The notes beneath the pieces are model-generated. The model worked only from the letters and a program-made list of their open reading frames with translations. It searched no databases and had not been told where the DNA came from. A stretch of DNA of 64,000 nucleotides. Origin: Streptomyces violascens. Its GTDB lineage: Bacteria > Actinomycetota > Actinomycetes > Streptomycetales > Streptomycetaceae. Shown piece after piece: positions 25,783 through 32,104 of this stretch. The stretch spans positions 1 through 64,000 of the forward strand of contig NZ_BMUA01000006.1 of NCBI RefSeq assembly GCF_014649955.1, read 5' to 3'. Position numbers and translations under genes: made by a program. The first letter of the stretch is position 1. Every line of letters starts with the position of its first letter.

Positions 25783-25800
25783 CTGCACACTGCTGTGCAG
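25783..25800. promoter_or_regulatory. Palindromic operator candidate at ferritin-like gene
   Basis: Perfect 7-bp inverted repeat CTGCACA/TGTGCAG with a 4-nt spacer, 12 nt upstream of ATG 25771. A TTGACC at 25828-25833 (minus strand) lies upstream, as expected for a promoter. A TetR gene 1.2 kb away is one candidate regulator. Confidence 0.45.
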
Positions 25801-25853
25801 TTGGCAGGTTCACACGCTGATAGACGCGCGGTCAACAAGTGGCGCGCAAGGGA

Positions 25854-25884
25854 TTGACGGGCTTGCTGACAAGCAGTCTCATAA
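25854..25884 (+). promoter_or_regulatory. Possible promoter of AurF-like gene
   Basis: TTGACG at 25854 is followed after 19 nt by TCATAA at 25879. The spacing is long and the -10 box imperfect. A short CTTG-CTGA-CAAG inverted repeat lies between the boxes. Confidence 0.3.
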
Positions 25885-25925
25885 GAGGCGACCGCAGGTA
25901 ACCCAGCCACGAGGTGCCCCCAGCC

Positions 25926-26855
25926 ATGACGACCGTGACCGAACGCGATGCGCTCCGCGACGCACTCGGCCTGCTCAGGGACCGCGAGCAGGTCGCCGAG
26001 CGGCTGCTCGAATCGTCCGCCAAGCACTCCTTCGACCCCGACAAGGAGCTCGACTGGGACGCCCCCGTCGAGGACGGCAAGTGGTTCTGGCCGCCGGAGC
26101 TGCTCTCGCTGTACGACACCCCGCTGTGGCGGAAGATGTCCGAGGAACAGCGCATGGACCTGGCCCGCCACGAGGCCGCCTCGCTCGCGTCCCTCGGCAT
26201 CTGGTTCGAGATCATCCTGATGCAACTGCTCGTGCGGCACATCTACGACAAGTCGCTCACCAGCAACCACGTCCGGTACGCGCTCACCGAGATCGCCGAC
26301 GAGTGCCGCCACTCCATGATGTTCGCCCGCATGATCAAAAAGGGCGGGGCGCCGACGTACCGGATGCCGCGCGTCTACCACAACCTGGCCCGCGTCCTGA
26401 AGACCGTCTCCACCACGCCGGGCTCCTTCGCGGCCACCCTGCTCGGCGAGGAGATCCTGGACTGGATGCAGCGCCTGACCTTCCCGGACGAGCGCGTCCA
26501 GACCATTGTGCGCGGCGTGACCCGCATCCACGTGGTCGAGGAGGCCCGCCATGTCCGGTACGCCCGTGAGGAGTTGCGCCGCCAGATGGTGTCCGCGCCG
26601 CGCTGGGAACGGGAGTTGACCCGGATCAGCTGCGGCGAGGCGGCCCGCGTCTTCGCCACCTGCTTCGTCAACCCGCAGGTGTACGAGAACGTCGGCCTGG
26701 ACCGCCGCGAGGCCGTCGCCCAGGTGAAGGCGAGCGGCCACCGCCGCGAGGTCATGCAGAGCGGCGCGGGCCGCCTGACCGAATTCCTGGACGACATAGG
26801 CGTCATGAACGGGCTGAGCCGGCGGCTGTGGAGGAGCTCGGGCCTGCTGGCCTGA
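25926..26855 (+). CDS. AurF-like diiron oxygenase
   Basis: 309 residues from ATG 25926. The helical core has the AurF-type ligand pattern: Glu in RHEAASLASLGIWFE, E-x-x-H in ADECRHSMMFARM, Glu in GEEILDWMQR, and a second E-x-x-H in VEEARHVRYAREEL. Known members include AurF, an N-oxygenase that converts p-aminobenzoate to p-nitrobenzoate. No biosynthetic cluster surrounds this gene, so the substrate is unknown. It is divergent from another diiron protein and upstream of a TetR regulator. Its last 17 codons are repeated, with mostly silent changes, 39 nt beyond its stop. Confidence 0.85.
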   Translation: MTTVTERDALRDALGLLRDREQVAERLLESSAKHSFDPDKELDWDAPVEDGKWFWPPELLSLYDTPLWRKMSEEQRMDLARHEAASLASLGIWFEIILMQLLVRHIYDKSLTSNHVRYALTEIADECRHSMMFARMIKKGGAPTYRMPRVYHNLARVLKTVSTTPGSFAATLLGEEILDWMQRLTFPDERVQTIVRGVTRIHVVEEARHVRYAREELRRQMVSAPRWERELTRISCGEAARVFATCFVNPQVYENVGLDRREAVAQVKASGHRREVMQSGAGRLTEFLDDIGVMNGLSRRLWRSSGLLA

Positions 26856-26864
26856 CGACATGGC

Positions 26865-26881
26865 CACGCGGCGGAGCCGCA
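26865..26881. repeat. Dispersed 17-bp repeat, copy A
   Basis: CACGCGGCGGAGCCGCA, identical to 57449-57465. It lies between the two copies of the duplicated AurF gene tail. Confidence 0.6.
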
Positions 26882-26894
26882 TATCGGATGCAGC

Positions 26895-26945
26895 ATGAAC
26901 GGGCTGAGCCGGCGGCTGTGGAAGTCCTCCGGACTCCTGGCGTAA
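26895..26945 (+). pseudogene. Displaced duplicate of the last 17 codons of the AurF-like gene
   Basis: These 51 nt read MNGLSRRLWKSSGLLA-stop; the true gene end (26805-26855) reads MNGLSRRLWRSSGLLA-stop. The first 28 nt are identical. The remaining differences are silent except one Arg-to-Lys change. It has no ribosome binding site and looks like a leftover tail of an earlier allele. Confidence 0.7.
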
Positions 26946-26966
26946 ACCCCGATCGTGGGGATTACG
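26941..26966. promoter_or_regulatory. Palindromic operator candidate of the TetR gene
   Basis: CGTAAACCCC and GGGGATTACG form an inverted repeat with 9 of 10 positions matching around a 6-nt spacer, ending 8 nt before the tetR ATG. The position and symmetry fit autoregulation by the TetR protein. The left end overlaps the duplicated gene tail. Confidence 0.55.
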
Positions 26967-26974
26967 CTGCTGGT

Positions 26975-27700
26975 ATGAGCTCACCCGCCGCCACCCCCGC
27001 GTACCGCAGGCTCAGCGTCGAGGAGCGCCGCACCCAGCTTCTCGGCGCGGCCCTCTCGCTGTTCGCGCACCGGGCGCCGGAGGACGTGTCCCTCGACGAC
27101 GTGGCCGAGGCCGCCGGCGTCTCGCGGCCGCTGGTCTACCGCTACTTCCCGGGCGGCAAGCAGCAGTTGTACGAGGCGGCCCTCCGGTCGGCCGCCGACG
27201 AGCTGGAGCTGTGCTTCGCCGAGGCGCAGACCGGGCCGCTCACCCAGCGCCTCACCCACGCCCTGGACCGCTACCTCGCCTTCGTCGACGAGCACGACGC
27301 CGGGTTCTCGGCGCTGCTCCAGGGCGGCAGCATGGCCGAGACGTCCCGTACGACGGCGATCGTCGACGAGGTGCGGCGGGCCGCGGCCGAGCAGATCCTG
27401 GTACACCTCGGGGTGGAGAATCCGGGCCCGCGCCTTCGGATGATGGTGCGCACCTGGATCGCGGCGGTCGAGGCGGCTTCCCTCATCTGGCTGGACGAGG
27501 ACAAGCAGCCCCCGCTGCCCGAACTGCGCGACTGGCTGGTGGACCACCTGGTGGCGCTGCTCACCGCCACGGCCGCCACCGACGGGCAGACCGCCGCCGT
27601 GGTGCGCAAGGCGCTGGCCCACGAGGCGGCCGAGGGCCCGGTCGGCGTCCTGGCCCGCCGGGTGATACCCGTGGTGAGCGAGGCGGCCCACCTGCTGTGA
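26975..27700 (+). CDS. TetR family transcriptional regulator
   Basis: 241 residues. The N-terminal HTH is canonical: [53 protein letters not shown] is read across residues 11-63, with the YRYF recognition-helix end. The C-terminal ligand-binding domain is helical. It follows the AurF-like gene on the same strand and has a palindrome directly upstream. It is likely to control itself and perhaps the two diiron genes, whose shared promoter region holds other inverted repeats. Confidence 0.93.
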   Translation: MSSPAATPAYRRLSVEERRTQLLGAALSLFAHRAPEDVSLDDVAEAAGVSRPLVYRYFPGGKQQLYEAALRSAADELELCFAEAQTGPLTQRLTHALDRYLAFVDEHDAGFSALLQGGSMAETSRTTAIVDEVRRAAAEQILVHLGVENPGPRLRMMVRTWIAAVEAASLIWLDEDKQPPLPELRDWLVDHLVALLTATAATDGQTAAVVRKALAHEAAEGPVGVLARRVIPVVSEAAHLL

Positions 27701-27710
27701 GACTTGGGGG

Positions 27711-28010
27711 GTGCGAAGCGAGAACACCCTCTTTGTGGGCGGCCCCCTCGACGGGCGCGTCCTGCCGGTACTGACCGGCCATACCGGCAAGCCGCCGCAG
27801 TGGTACGAGGTGCCCGTACCGGATCCCGACGGCGGCCCGGCGACGGTGTACGCCTACCGCCTGGAGCCGGCCGCCCACTCCAAGCGGCTCGGCCTGCCGC
27901 GCGGCTGGAAGTACACCTACGTGCCCGAGGGCCGCGAGCCGCGCCGCTGGCCGTGGACGAAGAAGGGCGGCGGCGCAAGCCCCCGCACCGGGCTGCCGCC
28001 GCACGAGTGA
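27711..28010 (+). CDS. Conserved small protein, function unknown
   Basis: 99 residues from a GTG, 10 bp after the tetR stop, with a G-rich TTGGGGGG upstream. It reads [17 protein letters not shown] at the N-terminus and has [17 protein letters not shown] and WKYTYVPEG strands, so it is probably a small beta-rich protein. The C-terminus is basic and disordered. I do not recognise a named family. It is probably co-transcribed with tetR. Confidence 0.7.
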   Translation: MRSENTLFVGGPLDGRVLPVLTGHTGKPPQWYEVPVPDPDGGPATVYAYRLEPAAHSKRLGLPRGWKYTYVPEGREPRRWPWTKKGGGASPRTGLPPHE

Positions 28011-28115
28011 GGCGAAACCCCCGTTCACTTCTCCCACCGGGACTGCCGCGCCGGTGCGTGCCACGATCCGATCCGGTAGAGCCGGACGGACCGGTTCCGG
28101 ACCGGAGGTGAGCAC

Positions 28116-29288
28116 ATGTCAGCTCGCGTGCGCTCGGTGTGCGCGGTGGCCGTCGCCGTGACGCTGGCGACGGCGGTGGTGGGCCCGCTGGCGGTGGCCG
28201 CGCCCCAGCCGCCGCCCGGCGAGTCCTCGGCGGTCCAGCCCGCGCAGCCGCCCGAGCCCCCCGAGAGTTCGGCCCCGGCCCTGCTGGCCCAGCTCCAGAC
28301 GCTGTACCGGCAGACGGAGGAGGCGACCGAGGCGTACAAGCTCACCGACGTCGAGCTGAAGCGCCGCGAGGCCGAGGAGCAGAACCTCGCCGCCTCACTG
28401 TCCAAGGCCCGCACCGCGCTCGACCGAAGCCGCCGCGACGCGGGAAGGCTGGCCCGCGAGCAGTATCAGGGCCGCAGTGAACTCTCCACGTACGTAAGGC
28501 TGTTGCTCGCCCGGGACCCGCAGAGCGCACTCGATCAGCGACACGTCCTGGACCGCGCGGCGCGCGAGCGGCAGGCCGCGATGGCGCGGCTCGCCCGCGG
28601 CGAACAGCAGGCGGCCGGCCTCGCGCGGGCCGCGCGCCGTGCCCTCGACGAGCAGCAGGCCCTCGCCCGGCGGCAACAGCAGGCGAAGGACGACGTGGAG
28701 TTCCGCCTCAAAGAGGTGGAGAAGCTTCTGGCCGGCCTTTCTCCCGAGCAGCTCGCCGAGCTCACCCGCCTGGAGCGGCTCGGCGCGGACAGGGCCCAGC
28801 AGAACCTGCTCGCCTCGGGTGCCCTGAGCGGCACGCGCGCACCGTCGTCCGAGGGCGACCGGGCGCTCGCGTACGCCGTCGACCAGATCGGCAAGCCGTA
28901 CGTGTGGGGCGCGGAGGGCCCGGAGTCCTACGACTGCTCGGGACTCACCTCGCAGGCGTGGGCGCACGCGGGCCGCGAGATTCCCCGCACCAGCCAGGAG
29001 CAGTGGGCACAGCTGCCGCGCGTCCCGCTGACCTCGCTGCGCCCAGGCGACCTGGTCGTCTACTTCCCCACGGCCACCCATGTGGCGATGTACCTGGGTG
29101 ACGGCCTGGTGGTGCAGGCGCCCCGGCCCGGCGCCCGCGTCAAGGTCTCCCCCATCGCCGCGAACCCGCTGCTCGGCGCGGTCCGCCCGGACCCGGCGGC
29201 GGCCCCCATGTCCTCGTACCACCCCCCGAAGCTCCCCGAGGGAGCGACGGAGGGGGTGGACACGGGATACTCGGAGGAGTCCAACTAG
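28116..29288 (+). CDS. Secreted NlpC/P60 peptidoglycan endopeptidase
   Basis: 390 residues with a GGAGGT ribosome binding site. A signal peptide ends near residue 29 (TAVVGPLAVAAPQ). Residues about 48-235 are a long charged coiled coil (heptads rich in Ala/Arg/Glu/Gln), and residues about 248-360 the NlpC/P60 domain with Cys274 (YDCSGL) and His322 (ATHVAMYLG). This is the RipA-like layout in which the coiled coil restrains or localises the hydrolase. The stop overlaps the convergent flavoprotein stop within CTAG. It would cleave stem-peptide bonds in the wall. Confidence 0.93.
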   Translation: MSARVRSVCAVAVAVTLATAVVGPLAVAAPQPPPGESSAVQPAQPPEPPESSAPALLAQLQTLYRQTEEATEAYKLTDVELKRREAEEQNLAASLSKARTALDRSRRDAGRLAREQYQGRSELSTYVRLLLARDPQSALDQRHVLDRAARERQAAMARLARGEQQAAGLARAARRALDEQQALARRQQQAKDDVEFRLKEVEKLLAGLSPEQLAELTRLERLGADRAQQNLLASGALSGTRAPSSEGDRALAYAVDQIGKPYVWGAEGPESYDCSGLTSQAWAHAGREIPRTSQEQWAQLPRVPLTSLRPGDLVVYFPTATHVAMYLGDGLVVQAPRPGARVKVSPIAANPLLGAVRPDPAAAPMSSYHPPKLPEGATEGVDTGYSEESN

Positions 29289-30526
29289 CGCTGGGCGCCT
29301 GCCACTTCGGCGAGATAGGCGGCGGTCTTGTCCGGCTCGTAGAAGAAGTTCTCGAAGTCGGCCGGGTCGTTGAAGCCGTTCGCGAAGCGGTCGGCGGCCG
29401 CCTGGAGCTGACCGGCCGCGCCGATCAGGTTCAGGACGTGCTCCGGCGGCACCCCGAGCATGGCGTTGGTCCACTTCGTCACGTGCTGGGCGGTGTCCCA
29501 GTACCGGTCGAAGGTGGCCTGCATCCACGCCTCGTCGAACTCCGCCTCACCGTGCTCGACGATCGAGGCGAGGTAGGAAGCCGCGCACTTGGAGGCCGAG
29601 TTGGAGCCCTGGCCGGTGATCGGGTCGTTCGCCACGACCACGTCGGCGACGCCGAGCACCAGCCCGCCGCCGGGCAGCCGGCCGATTGGGTTGCGGACGG
29701 TCGGCGCATAGCGGCCCGCCAGCGTGGCGCCCGCGTCGGTCAGATCGACCTTGGTGGCCCGCGCGTACTCCCAGGGCAGGAACTTCTCCATCAGCTCCAG
29801 GGTGAGCGCGAGGTGCTCGGAGGGGTCCTTCACGCCGCTGAACACATCCAGCGGGCCGCCGGGGACGCCCTCCCAGAACAGGATGTCCGCGCGGCCCGAG
29901 GTGGTCAGGGTCGGCATCACGAACAGCTCGCCCACCCCCGGCACCAGGTTGCACCGCACGGCGTCGAACTCGGGGTGCTCCGGGCGCGGGCCGAGCCCGT
30001 GCACGTAGGAGACCGCGAGCGCGCGCTGCGGCTCGGCGTAGGGGGAGCGCGACGCGTCGCGGCCGAACATCGAGACGAGCTCGCCCTTGCCCGCAGAGAC
30101 CAGGACCAGGTCATAGGTGCGCGCGAAGAAGTCGAGGTCGGAGACGGCCGCGCCGTGGATGACCAGCTGGCCGCCGCGCTGCGCGAAGGTCTCCATCCAG
30201 CCGGCCATCTTGACCCGCTGGTCCACGGACTGCGCGTAGCCGTCCAGCTTGCCCACCCAGTCGATGGCGCGACCGGCGTCGGGGGCGGCGACCGAGACGC
30301 CCACGCCCTCGATGCGCGGGGCCTGGGACTCCCAGAAGTTCAGCGCGAGGTCGCGCTCGTGCTGGAGCGCGGTGTGGAACATGCACTGCGTGGACATGAC
30401 CCGGCCGGACCGGATCTCGTCCGCCGTGCGGTTCGACATCAAGGTGACCTCGTACCCCTGCGCCTGCAGTCCGAGGGCCAGCTGAAGACCGGACTGGCCG
30501 GCTCCGACTATGAGTATTCTCCGCAT
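29285..30526 (-). CDS. Styrene/indole monooxygenase-like FAD enzyme, end of conservon operon
   Basis: 413 residues. The Rossmann FAD site VGAGQSGLQLA (GxGxxG) is at residues about 7-17, and the body follows the StyA-like two-component flavin monooxygenase family (STQCMFHTALQHERDLALNFWE, GVADVVVANDPITGQGSN, ending FENFFYEPDKTAAYLAEVA). StyA-type enzymes epoxidise alkenes or indole using FADH2 from a separate reductase, and no reductase gene is nearby. It starts 48 bp after cvnD on the same strand, so it is probably the effector enzyme of the conservon, where other conservons carry a cytochrome P450. Substrate unknown. Confidence 0.88.
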   Translation of the reverse strand: MRRILIVGAGQSGLQLALGLQAQGYEVTLMSNRTADEIRSGRVMSTQCMFHTALQHERDLALNFWESQAPRIEGVGVSVAAPDAGRAIDWVGKLDGYAQSVDQRVKMAGWMETFAQRGGQLVIHGAAVSDLDFFARTYDLVLVSAGKGELVSMFGRDASRSPYAEPQRALAVSYVHGLGPRPEHPEFDAVRCNLVPGVGELFVMPTLTTSGRADILFWEGVPGGPLDVFSGVKDPSEHLALTLELMEKFLPWEYARATKVDLTDAGATLAGRYAPTVRNPIGRLPGGGLVLGVADVVVANDPITGQGSNSASKCAASYLASIVEHGEAEFDEAWMQATFDRYWDTAQHVTKWTNAMLGVPPEHVLNLIGAAGQLQAAADRFANGFNDPADFENFFYEPDKTAAYLAEVAGAQR

Positions 30527-30574
30527 GCGGGACCGTTCTCCGTTGAGTGCGTAGCGAGCCGTGGGGGGCGGGGT

Positions 30575-31195
30575 CTATTCGGGGCAGGCGTCCAGCGCGT
30601 GGGACACCAGGCCGAGCAGGGTCTCGGTCACCGAGACCCGGCTGCGCGCGTCCATGATCACGACCGGGATGTGCGGCGGCACGGTGAGCGCCTCGCGCAC
30701 GTCCTCGGCCTCGAAGGACTCGGTGCCCTCGAAGTGGTTCACGGCCACGACGTACGGGAGCCCGCAGCTCTCGAAGTAGTCGAGCGCGGTGAAGCAGTCC
30801 GACAGGCGCCGGGTGTCGGCGAGCACGACCGCGCCGATCGCGCCGCGCACGATGTCGTCCCACATGAACCAGAACCGCTGCTGCCCGGGCGTGCCGAACA
30901 CGTACAGGACGAGGTCGTCGTCCAGGGTGATGCGGCCGAAGTCCATGGCGACGGTGGTGGTCACCTTGTCCGGGGTCGCCGACAGGTCGTCGGTGGCCTC
31001 GCTGGCCTGCGTCATCACCGCCTCGGTCTGGAGCGGGGTGATCTCGGAGACCGCGGATACGAAGGTGGTCTTGCCCACGCCGAAGCCGCCCGCGACCACG
31101 ACCTTCGTCGCGATGGGGGCCCGGCTGCGGTCCTGCTGCCAAGGAAGCAACTCCTCGTCGGCGACGAGGAGTTCAGAGGCGACGACGGAGTCCAC
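30575..31195 (-). CDS. cvnD: Conservon GTP-binding protein CvnD
   Basis: 206 residues from a GTG. It is a Ras/MglA-like GTPase: P-loop AGGFGVGKTT (about residues 35-44), switch region TTTVAMDFGRI, G3-like FGTPGQQRFW, and G4-like AVNHFEG. Replacement of the usual D-x-x-G by G-T-P-G and an N-H-F in G4 are normal for Cvn GTPases. It overlaps cvnC by 23 bp. In the conservon model the GTPase is controlled by the CvnA/B/C membrane complex. Confidence 0.93.
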   Translation of the reverse strand: MDSVVASELLVADEELLPWQQDRSRAPIATKVVVAGGFGVGKTTFVSAVSEITPLQTEAVMTQASEATDDLSATPDKVTTTVAMDFGRITLDDDLVLYVFGTPGQQRFWFMWDDIVRGAIGAVVLADTRRLSDCFTALDYFESCGLPYVVAVNHFEGTESFEAEDVREALTVPPHIPVVIMDARSRVSVTETLLGLVSHALDACPE

Positions 31196-31574
31196 TCAGC
31201 ACCCTTTCGAGCAGTGCGCGGTTCGGCTGACCCGGGCCGTGCCCGGTCCCGTACACACGGATCCTTCCCTGGTCGGCCAGGTCGCTGAGCAGCACCCGGA
31301 CCACGCCGAGCGGCATCTTCAGGAGTGCGGAGATCTCGGCGACCGTACGCATCGCGCGGCAGATCTCGACGATGGCCAGCATCTCCGGCATCACTCGATG
31401 ACCGCTGCCGCCGAGCTCCTTGCGCTCCGCGGGCGCCTCGATCGCCGCGACGAACGTCTCGACGAGCAGGACGTGCCCGAACCGGGTGCGGCCGCCGGTG
31501 AGCGAGTACGGGCGCACCCGGGCCGGTTTCCGGTCGGCACCGCGTATCGGCAGCTTCGGGGCTGGCGGGGTCAC
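31173..31574 (-). CDS. cvnC: Conservon DUF742 protein CvnC
   Basis: 133 residues, GTG start overlapping the cvnB stop (GTGA). A winged-helix-like DUF742 core is evident: VRPYSLTGGRTR, then PEMLAIVEICRAMRTVAEISALLKMPLGVVRVLLSDLADQGRI with an HTH-like arrangement, and a basic tail LSGLRRRL. It is always found between the roadblock protein and the GTPase of conservons. A role as adaptor or DNA-binding element has been proposed for the family. No direct evidence exists here. Confidence 0.92.
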   Translation of the reverse strand: MTPPAPKLPIRGADRKPARVRPYSLTGGRTRFGHVLLVETFVAAIEAPAERKELGGSGHRVMPEMLAIVEICRAMRTVAEISALLKMPLGVVRVLLSDLADQGRIRVYGTGHGPGQPNRALLERVLSGLRRRL

Positions 31575-32104
31575 TGGGCGGCCTCCATCGACTGGCGCAG
31601 CTCGCTGCGGACTTCAGGGGTCAGGACGTGTCCGGCGCGGCCCACGAAGAGCGCCATGTGGTACGCCACCACGCTCATGTCGCAGTCCGGGGTGGCGTGC
31701 ACGCCGAGCAGCGAGCCGTCGCTGATGGCCATCACGAAGACGCTGCCCTCCTCCATGGCGACCATCGTCTGCTTGACGTTGCCGCCGTCCATGAGGCGGG
31801 CGGCGCCGACGGTGAGGCTGCCGATGCCGGAGACGATGGTGGCGAGGTCGGCGCTGGAGCCGCGCGGGCCCTGCCGGACGACGGTGGCCTGGCGCTGCTC
31901 CGGGTCGGACGAGAGCAGCAGCAGCCCGTCCGAGGAGACGACCGCGACGGAGATGAGCCCCGGCACCTCCTCGACCAGGTTGCCGAGCAGCCACTGGAGA
32001 TTGCGGGCCTCGGTGCTCGTGCTGATGGTGCCGGTTCCGGACGCGCCGCCGGTTGCGGACCCGCCGCTGCCGGGCCTGCCGGCCCCGGTGCCGGTCGCAT
32101 TCAT
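31571..32104 (-). CDS. cvnB: Conservon roadblock/LC7 protein CvnB
   Basis: 177 residues. A Gly/Ser/Thr-rich N-terminal extension of about 33 residues precedes a roadblock/LC7 domain (LLGNLVEEVPGLISVAVVSSDGLLLLSS, then MVAMEEGSVFVMAISDGSLLGVHA). Roadblock proteins in bacteria act as GTPase-activating partners (as MglB for MglA), matching the CvnD GTPase two genes downstream. It is coupled to cvnA (ATGA) and cvnC (GTGA). The disordered N-terminus is longer than in many CvnB proteins. Confidence 0.93.
   Translation of the reverse strand: MNATGTGAGRPGSGGSATGGASGTGTISTSTEARNLQWLLGNLVEEVPGLISVAVVSSDGLLLLSSDPEQRQATVVRQGPRGSSADLATIVSGIGSLTVGAARLMDGGNVKQTMVAMEEGSVFVMAISDGSLLGVHATPDCDMSVVAYHMALFVGRAGHVLTPEVRSELRQSMEAAQ

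Noticed and set aside
24629..25813. Longer start of the ferritin-like gene at 25813
   Set aside because: It would put a perfect operator-like palindrome inside the coding region and adds a poorly conserved-looking N-terminus.
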